Notes: a model not told the origin generated them from the sequence alone. A DNA stretch of 64,000 nucleotides from Psoroptes ovis (GCA_002943765.1 PQWQ01000012.1:62001-126000), one strand, 5' to 3'. Counted from the first letter of the stretch, positions 32,879 through 46,423 are shown. A program made the numbers and translations.

Positions 32879-34626
32879 ATGAATTCGATGAAGAAACGGT
32901 AAATCGATTGATTCGAATCAAAATTAAATTGATTTAATTTTAATTAAAATTGATTTAATTTTAATTCTGTTTTATCCTTATTAGATTAATATTTATAAAT
33001 GAAAAAATATCTTCGCGAAAACCGAGACATCGAAATGATACTATCGATAATAATGATCATGATAATCGAACTCCATCAACGACCATTAACAATGGCAGCC
33101 ATAAACATATGATTGATGATAATAATAATTATTACATCAATGATGATAATGATGATGATCAAGACAATGATAATACGAAGACAACAATTGTGATCAATAA
33201 ATGTGGTATTTGTCTTGATCAATTATCATCGAATGATGATAATCGATCATTATTAACATTGAAATATTGTCATTGTCGATTTTGTAAAAAGGTATTCGAT
33301 TGATCATTGATTGATTGATCATACATTCATTGATTTCAATCAATTATTAATTGAAATTCAATCCATTTCGTACAGTGTCTTGATCAATACATAAAATATA
33401 TGCTCGACAATGGCCACATCCATATCTATTGTCCATCATATCAATGTCGGCGAAGACAATCGATAACCATTGATGAATTGATGGAAATATTAATCGAATA
33501 CAATGAAGATGATCGGTGTTATTATGATAAAATTAGGCGATTATCATCGAAGAAGATGATGAATCAAAATGATCAGACGAACAATAGGCTCAACAATGAT
33601 CACCATGATCAACAGCAACAGATTAAATGTCCATTTTGTCAACAAATATTCGAAACGATTGATTCGAATCTATTGATTTCGATTGATAATTACGATGATG
33701 ACACTGGTGGTGACGAAACTGATGATAATAACAATGATGATAATGGCCACAATGGCCACGATGACCACGACGGCATCGCCATGTCCCGTCGAATCGAATT
33801 GAGCAATCAACACCGTGATCAGCAGCAGAATGAAAAGATTCACCTGTTAAATTGTAAAAATTGTAAACAATTATCATGTCAATTGTGTTTATCGTTGATT
33901 GAGCGTATGGATAATATTAACGATGGTAATGGTCACAATAATGTGACCAATATTAAACATAATTGTAGCAATTACCTGAATCAACAAATATTAGCGAAAT
34001 ATGATATAAAAAAATGTCCAAATTGTCATTATCTATTGCAACGTGATGGTGGATGTGCACAAATATCATGTAAAAATTGTCTTCATATATTTTGTTGGTA
34101 TTGTTCCAAATCATTGGATAATGATTTCCTATTATTTCATTATGATAGTGGGGAATGTCGCAATAGATTAGGACATTCCCGGTTATCGTTACTGTTTAAT
34201 CGCACACAAACAATTAGTATTTGTATCGGTATTAGCCTGCTGTTGTTGATTACATCACCATTACTATTGACGATATTACCATGTATTTTGATGAAGAAAC
34301 GGCTGATAAATGGTCAGAATAATGGCGATGGTGGTGGTAAAGGATTCTCGTATTATTTGTATTATTGTTATTATTATTGTTGTTGCGGCTGCTGTTGCCG
34401 AGGTCGTCGTCCTGGTCGCCACAGGCGCAAAGGTCGCCGAAGCTCTTCGTCCGACGATTGTGACCGTGATCAAGATCAAGTCAGCGATCTAAACAACGAA
34501 ACCGGCCGCAAATCGAAGCACCATTCTGACCGCAAACACCGAAACAATCAACAAGAAATGTTTGATCATCGAATAATCGAATCAAATCTTTCATTATCAT
34601 CATCGATTACATCGGAATTCGATTAA
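32879..34626 (+). CDS. RBR E3 ubiquitin ligase, RNF144 type
   Basis: Exons 32879-32898 (20 nt), 32985-33291 and 33376-34626, 525 aa. The 20-nt first exon is chosen because MNSMKKR joins in frame across GTAAAT..TTATTAG; starting at the ATG at 33109 would cost the first 48 residues. RING1 is KCGIC (80-83) with YCHCRFCKKCLDQYI. An Asn/Asp/His-rich insert separates it from the IBR. RING2 is KKCPNCHYLLQRDGGCAQ with catalytic Cys336, then HIFCWYC. The following ECRNRLGHSR and TM helix (ISICIGISLLLLITSPLLL) are the RNF144A/B hallmark. The C-terminus is Cys-rich then Arg-rich. RBR ligases pass ubiquitin from E2 to the active Cys. The protein is a membrane-anchored ligase, probably on ER or endosomal membranes. 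Confidence 0.88.
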
Positions 34627-35008
34627 TCCTGTTGTTTAAATTCAATTCAATCCAATTCAAACTGATCCGATCCTATCCGAGTTCCTTTCATAATCAATTG
34701 ACTCAATCATTTTTAGCTAAAATTTTTGTTAATTAGTCTCAATTAGATAATTGAAAAATAATTGTTTTTATTTGAAAAAATTGATCGATTCAGTGAAACA
34801 AAGAATTCAAAATTATATTCTACAACAGAGACTCAATGATTGATTTGATTATTGTGGATTAATTAGCTGAAAAATATGAATAATTGACTGAAAATATGAT
34901 TAATTATTTGAAAAATATTGATTAATGAGCTCGAATATCCATTGAATTTGATTCGAATTAGATCAATTGGATTCGATCTGATTGATCATTGAATCAAATT
35001 TAAGAGAT
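34627..35008. other. Convergent intergenic region
   Basis: About 0.4 kb of AT-rich 3' flanks between the RBR ligase and C1QBP genes. Nothing else seen. Confidence 0.5.
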
Positions 35009-35782
35009 TTACGAGAAAAATTTCTTCATATTCTCCAACATCGATACATACAAATCATGTTCATAAATGGTTGAATATTCAATCAAATTTTTGGCAAATT
35101 GTTGATCAATACCACGTACTTCCAGAATATTCATCAATAGATCATATAGATTACCATCAATAACTTCACCCGATATGGCATAAGAATTTTTTTGAAATTC
35201 ACCTTCATAAATTGATATTTCATTTATTTGAAAATCATCATCCAGCTTTTGACCATCATCTACATCATTACCGGCGTCATCATCTTGTATAAATGAACAA
35301 TTAAGACCAAGGATTTGTGAACCTTTTTTAATTTCTATGGCAAATTCGGGTTTACAAATCATTGTTTGTCCGGCATCATTATCACCTGATGGATTTGCAG
35401 CATCAACCGAATAGCATACATTAGCCTTAATGGTTATTTCTTCATTATTGAATTTCTTGGTCAAAATGATATCACTACCCGAATTGGTGACATTCCAATC
35501 ATTTAGCTTTGGTAATGGTTTCTTTTGTGATTCACGTTCCAGTTCGATTTCGGATTGAAGAAAATCCTGTAATTCTTGTTCACGTTTATTTAATGATGAT
35601 GAAATGTTTGATGTAAATGATCGTTGTTGCTGGTGGCCAGTCATCGAATGATGATTAAGACATGATGAAATCAATGGTAACAATGATTTTTGTGGCTGTT
35701 GTTGCTTCAACATCGATGTAATTAATGATGATTGTGGTCGACGACGACCAACGAATGACATTAATTGACGTGTGATGAACAT
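35009..35782 (-). CDS. C1QBP: Mitochondrial p32/C1QBP (MAM33 family) protein
   Basis: Single exon, 257 aa. The Arg/Ser-rich N-terminus (MFITRQLMSFVGRRRPQSS) is a mitochondrial targeting peptide, and the mature part starts near residue 65. The typical N-terminal helix KREQELQDFLQSEIELERE is followed by the beta-sheet core (NDWNVTNSGSDIILTKKFNNEEITI), an acidic stretch (QDDDAGNDVDDGQ) and the C-terminal helix pair ending YEHDLYVSMLENMKKFF, all diagnostic. The family forms acidic doughnut trimers in the mitochondrial matrix and supports mitoribosome function and translation. Its divergent neighbour is the LRR gene. Confidence 0.93.
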   Translation of the reverse strand: MFITRQLMSFVGRRRPQSSLITSMLKQQQPQKSLLPLISSCLNHHSMTGHQQQRSFTSNISSSLNKREQELQDFLQSEIELERESQKKPLPKLNDWNVTNSGSDIILTKKFNNEEITIKANVCYSVDAANPSGDNDAGQTMICKPEFAIEIKKGSQILGLNCSFIQDDDAGNDVDDGQKLDDDFQINEISIYEGEFQKNSYAISGEVIDGNLYDLLMNILEVRGIDQQFAKNLIEYSTIYEHDLYVSMLENMKKFFS

Positions 35783-36324
35783 TTTTCAATGAGATTATTT
35801 GTGCGGGTGTTTGTATGTATAATCAACGAGTGATTAAATCGAATCTTAATTCAAATCTTGAAGCTTTAAATGATTTATCAAAGGTTTGGTGTGGTTTTTC
35901 TGTTGTGATCAGTGGAGACAGTGAAGACCATGCCGTTTTTTTGAAAATCAAATGTGACGCCATCTGGCGTGTGATTGCGAAAGTCAAAGCGCCTATTGTT
36001 ACACAGTCGTCTGTTTCAACCCGATATGGTTCATCTTCAAAACTGATTTCCTTTTGTTTTTGTGTTTTTTTTTTTTTTTTTTTTTGAAATAATTATGACC
36101 TTTTTTTTTAATACAAAAATCAAATCAATCAAATTCAATTTTGAAGACAGAAAGACCAATGAAGAAAGGGATCGACCCAAATTCAATAATTTGAATGATT
36201 AATGAATTCAATCAATGTTTTCGTGATTCGTAATTTGCTTTGATTTGTTGGAATCATGACACGAAATGGGCGTCGATCCCGAATTCGGTTTTCAATGAAT
36301 CAAATTGAATGAATTCAACCGAAT
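35783..36324. other. Divergent promoter region with a CTCF-like motif
   Basis: Contains the near-palindrome GACGCCATCTGGCGT at 35956-35970, which includes CCAGATGGCG on the minus strand, plus a T-run. The frame at 35815-36087 is not supported as a gene. Confidence 0.5.
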
Positions 36325-37732
36325 ATGACCACGCAATCCAACGATATCAATCAACTGATTGGTTATTATGCAACCATTAACAATGACAAGCCCAAAACAC
36401 GAATATCCGATACGATTACCCGAATATCAAAATATTTCCCGAAACTAAAAAACCTCGGTAAATTTGAAAATTGAAAATTTTTCGAATTATTCAAACGATC
36501 CTTGATCTGGTCACCATAAGGTCTTCAAAGATCTTCAAAAAGTCATAATGGCCCTGTGGACATTCACGGTGATATCGTTTCTTCGTGTTATTGACGCATC
36601 AACAGCCAGTGATTTCAACGGTTTCAATGGCGCTGTAACATCAGAAATTGCGCCATCTGCGATACCATCTTCACCACCTCCATCAACGACGACATGTCCA
36701 CCGAATGATTTATTATCACCATGTTTTTGTAATTATATGCCAAAATATCCAACAAACTCCGATGATGAATGCCGTTATTCGAATCGTAATGATGAATTAA
36801 TCATATCAAACAAATGTCATTCAACTGTCATTACTTGTATTGGTAAAAATTTACCATTGTTGCAAACGTTTCAACAATCAGCTGTTTCGAATTTAAAATT
36901 TGATTGGTTATACGTAAATGATATCGGTCTACAATCGATACCAAATCATGTATTTGGACAAATTAAATTTGAAACCATTTACTTCCAGTATTTACCACGA
37001 TTAACGTTCATTGCTGAACATGCATTCGGTACCGGTGATAATCGACTACACGTACGTCATTTATACCTTAATACCTCATCGCTCAGTGATCAACAACGAT
37101 TGAAAAGGAAAACATTCAAAGCCCTGAGCTCGCTGAAGAACTTGTCCGTACTTGAATTTCAATCACACCGCATTGAATCGATTCCATACAAAGCATTTAA
37201 TCGATGGACAAATTTGAAAATTTTAAGATTCTATAACCCTGATAATGATCAACGTGGTACATTGACCCGAATCGAATCGAAAGCCTTTTACCGAGCATCA
37301 TCATTGGAAGAAATTGATCTCAAAAATAATCGAATCAGCCGTATCAAATCGAATGCATTTCAATTTCAACAATATTCAAAACATGAATTACGCCTGTACC
37401 TTAGTGGTAATGAATTATCTTCGGACAGTTTCGATACGGCTGCATTCAATGGCCTTAATGGACGTAATATGATCCTGTATCTTGGTAATTATAATGAATG
37501 TAATTTAATGTTGAAAACATTGCGACAAACAATATTCGAACCGTTTATATTGGAAAATGATAAAAATATTGTCGATATGTATGGATGTCCATTGATTTGT
37601 GATCATCAAATGGATTGGCTGTTGAATAATCAATTTTACCTCAAACAAATACGTAATCTACTTTGTTATAATCAAACAACCCTGATTGATGACCACGATC
37701 ACCAATATAATTATTATAATGTTTTACTTTGA
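36325..37732 (+). CDS. Secreted or membrane leucine-rich-repeat protein
   Basis: The main frame, 36548-37732, encodes 394 aa. It opens with a classical signal-like segment (MALWTFTVISFLRVIDASTA), then a Cys-rich N-cap (CPPNDLLSPCFCNYM...), about eight leucine-rich repeats (for example LVLEFQSHRIESIPYKAFNRWTNL and SLEEIDLKNNRISRIKSNAF) and a C-terminal cap with Cys pairs. It resembles the extracellular LRR proteins common in mites and crustaceans. An upstream 133-nt exon (36325-36457, MTTQSNDINQLIGYY...) joins in frame across a short intron (donor G|GTAAAT, acceptor before 36531). That would bury the signal sequence and make a type II membrane protein. Which start is used cannot be settled from sequence. 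Ligand unknown. Confidence 0.65.
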
Positions 37733-37896
37733 TTTATTCAAAAATTTCAAAATTTCGAATTTTTTTAATTTTCAAATATTTTTTGTCGACTATTTTCACC
37801 CGATTAGTTGGTGTTAGGTAGCAATAGCCTTCTGAATTTTTTTTTCTCAAAATTACAAAATTCTGATTCGATCGATTACAAATCAATTTAAATACG

Positions 37897-38612
37897 ATGA
37901 ATATCGATAAATTTTATCGTTTCGTTGGTGAAACTGTTAAAAGTCTGTTCAAGAAAACTGTTCAGAAACCGATACAACGATTTAACGTTGAAAATCGTGC
38001 ACAAAGAGCGATTACAAAGAAAAAAAGTGCACCATGGCATGAAACAACGCAAAAATTGATGGACGAAGTGAAGCAATCAGGTGATAATTCGGTAGATTTA
38101 ACCCTTTAGAATTAATTTTTGTTTATTTACAATCATCAGACAGTGTAAATACATTCAAACAAAGCGATTCGAAAAATAATCATCTCTTAGATCGTTTACG
38201 ATCGGTTAAAGTTGATTCATATGAAACAAATCCAGATAAATTTATTTCAGATCGTGAAAATTTCTCACAAATTGAATCTAAATTACCACAAGATAGATTC
38301 GGCTTGCCATTACCATATGTATTCTATAAACCAGAAACAATGCCAAAAGGTAAAATAACTGTATTAGATATATTGGATATTATACTCAGTTATCGTCAAG
38401 ATAAACGTTCGATTGATGATATTTGTCTCGATTATGGACTATCGAAAGATGATGTAACGAATCTTGTGAATTATTTGGACGTATTCAAAGCAATCAATGA
38501 ACGAAATGAAGAAATACAATTGTTTAGTAAACGTGATTCATATGATAGTGAAACAATGATTGATTCAGGTGCGAAATCGGCGAAAAAACCAAAAGAACTC
38601 GATGATCGGTGA
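37897..38612 (+). CDS. NDUFAF4: NDUFAF4, complex I assembly factor
   Basis: Exons 37897-38080 and 38140-38612, 218 aa. The start IDKFYRFVGETV, then RFNVENRAQRAITKKK with APWHETT, match the conserved N-terminal block of NDUFAF4 (RFNxENRA). The C-terminal half holds LPLPYVFYKPETMPKGKITVLDILDII, equal to the family's PKGKI segment, followed by DYGLSKDDVTNLVNYL. The family binds mitochondrial inner-membrane early complex I intermediates with NDUFAF3. The joined exons keep frame (one base left over, G+AC). The next gene, TPR, starts about 0.4 kb downstream on the same strand. Confidence 0.85.
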
Positions 38613-38995
38613 CCATTTGTAATATTTGGTGATTCATAATCGATTCTGTAATTGATTCTGTAATCGTTTAATCATAGAAATAATTGTAATTATAATTAAA
38701 ATTAATTTAGTTTCAAATTAATTGAAAATTTACAAAAAAAAAATTAAAAAAATCGATTGTTTCGAACGATAGTTTCGCACCAACTATCGATAGTAGTAGA
38801 CGACGTTCGGCGCTGTTTTTCTTTGCTTTGTTTTGGTTTTTTTTCAGTCGTTTTTCGATTTAATCAAATTCAATTTTTCAAAAACAATCGACTCCATATT
38901 TACACAAGTTTTACCCTCTTAAATTTGACAATTTGAACTTTAATTTACTTTGAAATTCATCTAAAATTCATCAATCACTCAATTGGCAATGAGAA
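38613..38995. other. Intergenic, TPR promoter with inverted repeat
   Basis: Contains a perfect 8-bp inverted repeat CGATAGTT-TCGCACC-AACTATCG (38767-38789). The TATCGATA octamer, the DREF-type (DRE) core, is at 38785-38792, about 200 bp upstream of the TPR start. Confidence 0.6.
38767..38792. promoter_or_regulatory. DRE-like octamer in a palindromic site
   Basis: TATCGATA (38785-38792) overlaps one arm of the inverted repeat CGATAGTT/AACTATCG. DRE is a known housekeeping promoter element in Drosophila. In AT-rich DNA it can occur by chance, but its position upstream of a start favours function. Confidence 0.5.
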
Positions 38996-41900
38996 ATGTC
39001 ATTTATTAATCCAAACAACAACAATGGCGGCAGCAGCGCTGGTAGCAATGATGCCCCGATTGACAATCGTTCAATTTTGAATGTAGAACGTGAATTACAA
39101 AATCACCAGTTACAAATAACAATGCAAAAAGAATTTATTGAAAAGTTGACCAAACAGTTGCAAGAAACCGAAAATGAATTGCAAAAATCACGACATGAAT
39201 ATTATGAAGTATTACAAGGTGAGTATCCTTTTACTATTGCCATTGATTTGGTTCAAATTTGATTTGACATTTTTGTATTTCCCAAAAACTAGTACGTGAA
39301 AGCATTGAAAAACAAAATGAAAACCTCCAGAATGGAATGAAAAAGCTGGAAAATGAAAAACTAGAACTGTTTCAATTACTTCAACAACGAAACAATGAAA
39401 TTGATCGTTTAAATGAGCAAATGGCTCATAATAAACAACAATCATTCAATGATAGTCAAACATCATTCGAAAATAATGTGATAAATAATGAAAATGTTCG
39501 AACATTGTCTGAAATACGGCTAAAATTCCTTGAAAATCGTCATAAAGAAGAGAAAATATTGTATGAAAATCAGCTGAAATTGATGAATAATGAGCTAGGA
39601 ATGAAAACAGATGAACTGTTGACGCTTCGTAAAGAATATAATGAAAAATTATTACAATCAAATATGAAAATTGATGAACAAAATCAAGAGCTATTACAAA
39701 TAAAACTTGAACTAAATCGATTGAAAAAATCCAATGAAGCTAAAGAGCTGAAAAATGAAGAATTATCCAAGAAATTACTTGACATTCAATTACATTGTAC
39801 AAAGCTTGAATCAACTTATAATAAAGAAAATGAAACACAAAATGAAATTATAGCCCTGATGGAAAAGAATATCTCGGAGAAAAATGAAGACCTTCGACGT
39901 AAAGATGAACAAATCAATGAACTTCGTGATCTGCTACAAAAAGGTTATGAAGCCCACAGTGAACTTGAACTACAATTTGAATCAATGAAAGGCAGTTACA
40001 TGGAAGATGTGAAACAATATGAAAATGAATCACAAAAATTACGTGATGAATTAGAGGTGTTACGGTCACAATTGACAAATGATAATCGTTTATTAATTGA
40101 AAAAGAATTCGAAAAACATTTCCCTCGGGCAATTGAAACCAATCAAAAGTTGAATAATGCAATCAATCTGTCTGATTTATATGATGAACTCATTAAAACT
40201 AAACAAGAATTAACACGTGTCACAGCCGCGAATATGCAACAAGAACAAGAAATTCGATCACTTCAAGAACAGTTGGCCGAAGAGCGACCATTATTATATA
40301 AGAATATTCATGAATATGAACTGGCTGAAGAAAATTTACAAAAATTACAAAATGACCTTGTGCAACTGTTGATGGACAAGGATAAGCTTATGGCTGAAAA
40401 AGATAAAGATATACAATTGATCAATACGTTAAGGCGTGAAATTCGACGTTATGAACATGAAACAAATGATATGAGCATACAAATTGTTCATTTGTTGAAA
40501 ACAATTCAAGAATTAAAGGGTTTTAACGTTGTTATGATGACACCAAACAATAATCAATCGGATGATGATAAAAATATTGATCGAATCAACGTGAATAATA
40601 TGAATCAGCTGATCTTGTTCAAAGATATTCAAGAATTACAAGAACGTAATCGTCAATTGACATCCTTGCTGCATGAAATGAATGATGAATTAATGATGGT
40701 GAAGAATGGTGATGGTGATAAGAATGAAGATGACCCTGATGGTGGCGCTGATGATCAGAATACGGCCGAAAAAATGGATTCGAAACAGCTGAAAGCCGAG
40801 CTGGAATCCTTGCGATCCCAACTACAACAAGTGCAACAAGAATTACAGGAGAAAAATCAGCTGATTGAGTCGAAAAAATTTGGTAAACATTCGAATTGGA
40901 ATCAATTATTGGCCAATCAACAACAATCATCGAATGATCCATTTGAATTATTAAATGAATACAAAGAATTACGAATGGAATATGAAAATCAAATCCATTT
41001 GAATCGAAAACTAATGGAAGAAAGTAAAATTGAATCAAAACGGCTAGAAAATGAAAAAAATTCATTATTTGAAGAAAATCTCCGGCTTAAAAGTGAACAA
41101 TCACGGCTGATGAATGAACGACAACAAGATAAATCACAATTGGAAGAATTGACAGCGATAAATGAAAAATATGAAAATGAAAATAAAATTCTTCGTGAAC
41201 GTAATATTAAGCTGAATACTACCGTAGAAAATTTGGAGAAAAATCTACTCAGCAAACAAGATCAACTGGAAAAACTGCAACAATCCGTTCAAATGAATGA
41301 AAATAATTTGAAATTTTATCAAAATGAATCTCAGCAGCTTCGGACGCAACAAGAATTTCTTCTTAAAGAAAATGAACGATTATCGCTCGATTTGCAACAA
41401 CAAATCGAGCTGATTGATTCAATTAAATCAATGCAATCACAATGTTTACATGTGGAACAAGAACATCAACAAAGGCTACAAAAACAATTGGAACAAGCTG
41501 AACAAGATCTCGCGTATTATCGTGAAAAATTGACAAAACAAGAAGAAAAATTCGCCGAAATGAATTCGAAATTCGAACGAAATTTACAAAATTATCAACA
41601 ACAATTGAATATGGAACGAGAGAAATTGATTCAATTGCAGCAGGAGAATTTTGATTTGAAATTTAAATCCCACCAGCAGCATCAACAGCTGCAGCAGCAC
41701 CACCAGCAACAACACCAGAATTCGATGCTCAAAGAAGTCAGTGATCAATCAGTCATTGATGACCAGCAATCAATGATAATTATGTCAAATCGTAAAGAAT
41801 TCCAGTCACTTCAAGATGAATTGAAAATCCTTCGTGGTAAACTGGCCAATTCTGAAGAAAAATGTAAAGAACTCGAACGTACTAATGGTGATTTGATTGA

Positions 41901-44900
41901 AAATTTAAATAAACTAATCGATAGCAATAAACAAATGGAATCAAACATTCAGCAAGAAATTGAACTCAAAGTTCAGAAAATAAACGAACTCAACGATGAA
42001 TTAAAGAAGCTACACGAAGATTATGGCCATCAAATTGCCGCTAAAACCTCTGAAATTGAAAATTATCGAACAAATTATAAAAAATATTCACGACAAACAG
42101 AAATTCTTCAAAAACAAATGAATGAATTACAACAAGCATTGGAACGTTCACATCAAAATGAATTCAACATTTTGGAAGAATTACAAATGAAACAAATAAT
42201 GATCGAACAAGAAAAACAAGAATATGACCAAGCAATTGAACAGCGATCGAATGATATGAAAAAAATATTCGAACTTCAGCTGAAATATGATCAATCACAA
42301 CAACAGCTGAATGAGCAAGAAATGCTTTTACAGCAACAAAAAATTGATTATCAAACTCGATTGGAACAGCTTGAATCGTCGCGTAAACAAATTGAAGAAA
42401 ATTATGAAAATTTACAAATAAAATCACAAAAACTTCAACAACAAAATGAATTATTGTTGACCCAGCTTGAACAAATGAATAATGAAATGATTGCAATTAA
42501 AAATAATTCAAAATTATTCACGAACAATCAAGAATCAATCAGTCAAAGTAATGAACATTTTTCAGCGATTATCAAGTATTTACGTGAAGAAAAGCTACAA
42601 CTGCAGTTGGATCAAACAAAAATGATGGATATGAATCAACAATTACGTATTGAAGTTGATAATTATCGCAGCGAGATTGAAAAATTGAAATCTCAAATAG
42701 AAATTGAACGAAAATTACAAAAAACATTGAAAACATCGAAAGAATATCAAGAAATATTATCGAATGCCCAGTTGGTACCGATTTTGAATGAAAATAATAA
42801 AAAATTACGAATAGAATTGCAACGAATGGAACAAAAATATCAAGAATCATTGACCAAATTGCAATCATTGGAATTGGCAAATGAAAAACAAGCACAACAA
42901 CAACAAAACTCGCAAGACACAGCGATTCAATTGGAAATTGTACGTAAAGATCTTGAAAATTGGAAACAAAAAGCGCAACAATATCAACAACAATTGCGAA
43001 ATTTCGATGCTGACAGTGTCAAACGGCTGATGGTCGAAAAATCGCAACTCAGCAAGCAAATGCAAGCGAATACCGCTGAATTGACACGTGTAAAACAAGA
43101 ATTGGAAAGTAAAACACGTGCCTTACTGCAAAACGAACAAGAATTGAATCAATTGCGGCAAAATAAAAAGTCTTCGACCGAAGAAATCGAAAAATTACGT
43201 AGCGATATTGAAAATTTAAAGAATGTCAATGCCCAGTTGCGGTCATTGGCCCGAAAATTCAAAGCTGAAATAAGTAAACTCAAGTCCACCACCTCTTCCA
43301 CTGCAGCATCACCATCGCCGCAGCCAACATCGAAAACAATCGAGACTATCGATGTTGAAGTACAATGTGATCCAATCGAATCGAATGCGGTGAATGTTGA
43401 ATCATCGAACGCCGCCACCAGTAACAACAATGATCAATCATTACGTGATGATATCGAACGATTGAATCGTGAAAATGAATCCTTGCGTAAACATGCAACC
43501 GACAAGGAAGAGGTGGCGAAAAAAATAGCCCAGCAAGCTAAACAACGTCTTTCGGATTTAAATCAAGAAAAGCTGACGCTGATCAAAGAAAAAGAATCGC
43601 TATCGAAACAATTGGATGAATTACGTTCGAAAATGGATGAAATGAAATGTAATACGCATAAAATGACCGTAGATTTTGATCAACAAATTCAACAGCTGCA
43701 AAAAGAATTGCAACAAGCAAATTTGAAAATTGATAATTTAAATGTACAGCTTCGTGCTAATATTGTTCCGATTCAACATCAGCAGCCGCAGTCGCAGCTG
43801 CAATCAATGAATACTCAGACATCTTCGACATCGAAAATGCCCGCAATCGCTTCGAAAGATTCGATTATTCCAGCTTCGACTTCGTCATTATCATCATCGT
43901 CGTCGTCTTCGACGACATCCACCAGTGGTAATAAATTGATTTCGAATCAAATTCCGCCATTTAGACATTCGGTATTACCGCAGCAACAGCATCAACAACA
44001 ACAACCATCAACATCGATGGCGGCAGCCTTGTCATCATCGATTGTTTCAACACCGGCCACAACTTCATCATCAGCACCATCGACCCTAATATTCGCATCG
44101 AATCAAAACCTGCCGAATAAATCCACGCCTACAGTTTCCATTAAACCAATGACCAAAACATTGAGCACACGAATTGGGCAAGTGATTGGCCAGGCAACAA
44201 CAACAACCACGACGTCTTCAACACTGCCATCGGCAGCACAAATATCATCATTACCGCAAGCAACTGTACAGCCGCAAACACAATCAACTGCGGCTAGTTC
44301 GATAACCAGTGGTGGCCAACAACAGCAGCAGCAACAACCATCAACATCGACATCATCATCAGTAAGTTCTACTGGTGGTAATACTTTGGTGATTGCTGCA
44401 TCAACATCGGTACAATCCCAGCACCAACAACACCAATATCATTCCCATAAAACATCTGATTCGATGATTGAAGATTCAACCGTATCCGAAGTATCAGCAT
44501 CAACATCATCATCGATTGGTGGTAGTGGTGGTGTTGGTGGCAGTGGATCGATGAAACGAACGATACATAATACATCATTTGATGAACCATCAAGTAGTAT
44601 TGGTGGCGCTGGTGTCAGTGTCGATAGTTTTGGTATAAAACGTTCGAAATTATCTTCAACTGTTACTGATGGTGATAATAATAATACTAATGCTAATAAC
44701 AATAATCTGATAATTGATGATATTAATGATGATAGTAATGATATCACCAATGATGATGTTGGTGTTGGTGTCGGTGTTGGTAATGATGACGATGATGATG
44801 ATGATGATGAAGAATTATCATTGATTGTTGATACACAAGGTGCTGAAGATGATGATGATGATGATAACGATGAATTCGATAATGATGATAATGAAACGGC

Positions 44901-46250
44901 TGATGAATCACATGCAAAAGAAATGATTGATAACAATGCTGCTGCAGCTGCTGCTGCTGCAGAAGCCATGGAAGATATTGAATCAATGAATTTAGATTCA
45001 CATCAGCCACAGCAGCGACATGATAATATCAATGATAATTCGAATCAACAACAACAACAGCCACCGATTAATCAAGAAGACCAAAGAACTGCTGTTTCGA
45101 ACGATTTTATGGATGATGATCCAGATGAAGATGATAATAATATTAGTAGTCAAAATCGAATGATTGATGATCTGGATGATGGTGAAGATGGTCAGGGTAT
45201 TGATGATGATAATGACGAGGATGAGGAGGAGGACGACGAAGAAGATGATGATGAAGAGGAGGAAGAAGGTGATGAATCGATACTTGAAGATGAAGAAGAA
45301 GAAGATGACATGTTTGACGATGACAATGGTGAAGGTGGTGGTAATAATGCATTCGATGATGAGGAGGAGGAAGAAGCCGAAGAAGAAGATGGTGGTGGTA
45401 GTAATAGTAATGATAATGATGATGAGGAGGAGGAAGGGGGCGAAGAAGAAGATGTTGATGATGAAGAAGAAGCAGAAGATGATCGAGCCGAAGAGGCTAA
45501 AATCGAAGTAATCGATTTAGATGATAGTGATGATGATGATAATGACGACAACAGCGCCACCACCGGCAACAATGATAATCAAATGAATAAATCGAATAAT
45601 AATCAAAGCAGATCATCCGAAGTTAGTTCATCGAATCCATCATCGTCATCATCTGTATCAACATTAACATCATCAGCTATGACCACAACTACGACCACCT
45701 CAGCAGCGACACCTACAACATCGAATAATGGTGAGTAGAAACTTAGTTTTTCCAAGGGTTATTCATTCGAATTTTACCATTCATATTTCAAGCATCAAGT
45801 ACAAAGACATCATCAACTGTGGCCGATACTGATCTGCCAAGTGGATCAACCGTTCAGCCACAATCATCATCATCATCAGCAACTACTTCGACATCTGTCG
45901 CTACAACTTCGACCATGACCCAACCACCGCCACTACAACAATCTGAATCGATTCCATCATCATCATCATCAACTACGACAATGATGGCCAATATTCAATC
46001 ACAGACAACTCAACCACCGCGTATTCAACGTAAACCAGTGTTGTGGTCCGATAATAATTCATCGCAACGATCATCACAACAGCAATCCAGTACTACATCG
46101 ATGATTCATCCACGAGGAGGAAACATTGGCCAACATCGAATGCGTACACCGCAACAACCAAATATTCGTGGATTACAACCAAGACGTGGTGGTTCGATCA
46201 GTAACATACGTCGTGGTATTAATCGTAATCGGCGGAATTTCAGATTTTAA
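38996..46250 (+). CDS. TPR: TPR/Megator nuclear basket protein
   Basis: Exons 38996-39218, 39293-45730 and 45793-46250, all joined in frame, 2372 aa, close to vertebrate TPR (about 2360). The 6.4-kb middle exon is uninterrupted. From about residue 25 to 1560 it is heptad-rich coiled coil (Glu, Lys, Gln, Leu), including the TPR/MLP1 N-terminal segment and RSLARKFKAEISKLK near 1320. A Ser/Thr/Gln-rich linker follows (roughly 1570-1870), then a long acidic Asp/Glu tail (roughly 1900-2165) and a basic Arg-rich C-terminus (RRGGSISNIRRGINRNRR). TPR forms the nuclear-pore basket and links to mRNA export, spindle checkpoint and chromatin. The acidic tail, coded largely by GAT/GAA repeats, is longer than usual. 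The frame crosses both introns cleanly. Confidence 0.93.
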
Positions 46251-46423
46251 TTTATTTTCGTTCGATCGAACATATGTGCGTTCATCATTTATTGGTGATT
46301 ATTATTATTGATCACAAAAGCATTTAATTATTTCTTGTATACAAAAATATTTTCTTGAAAAATTTGATTGATTTACATTTCATTGACCCTAATAAATCAA
46401 GGAGTGAGATTTGTTTACCAAAA

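Noticed and set aside
36000..36087. T-run as an RNA polymerase III terminator of a small RNA
   Set aside because: No A or B box or folded gene precedes it.
41500..45600. Long minus-strand frames inside TPR (for example 44439-44969 and 45192-45572)
   Set aside because: They are antisense translations of GAT/GAA repeats, giving poly-Ser, poly-His or poly-Leu.
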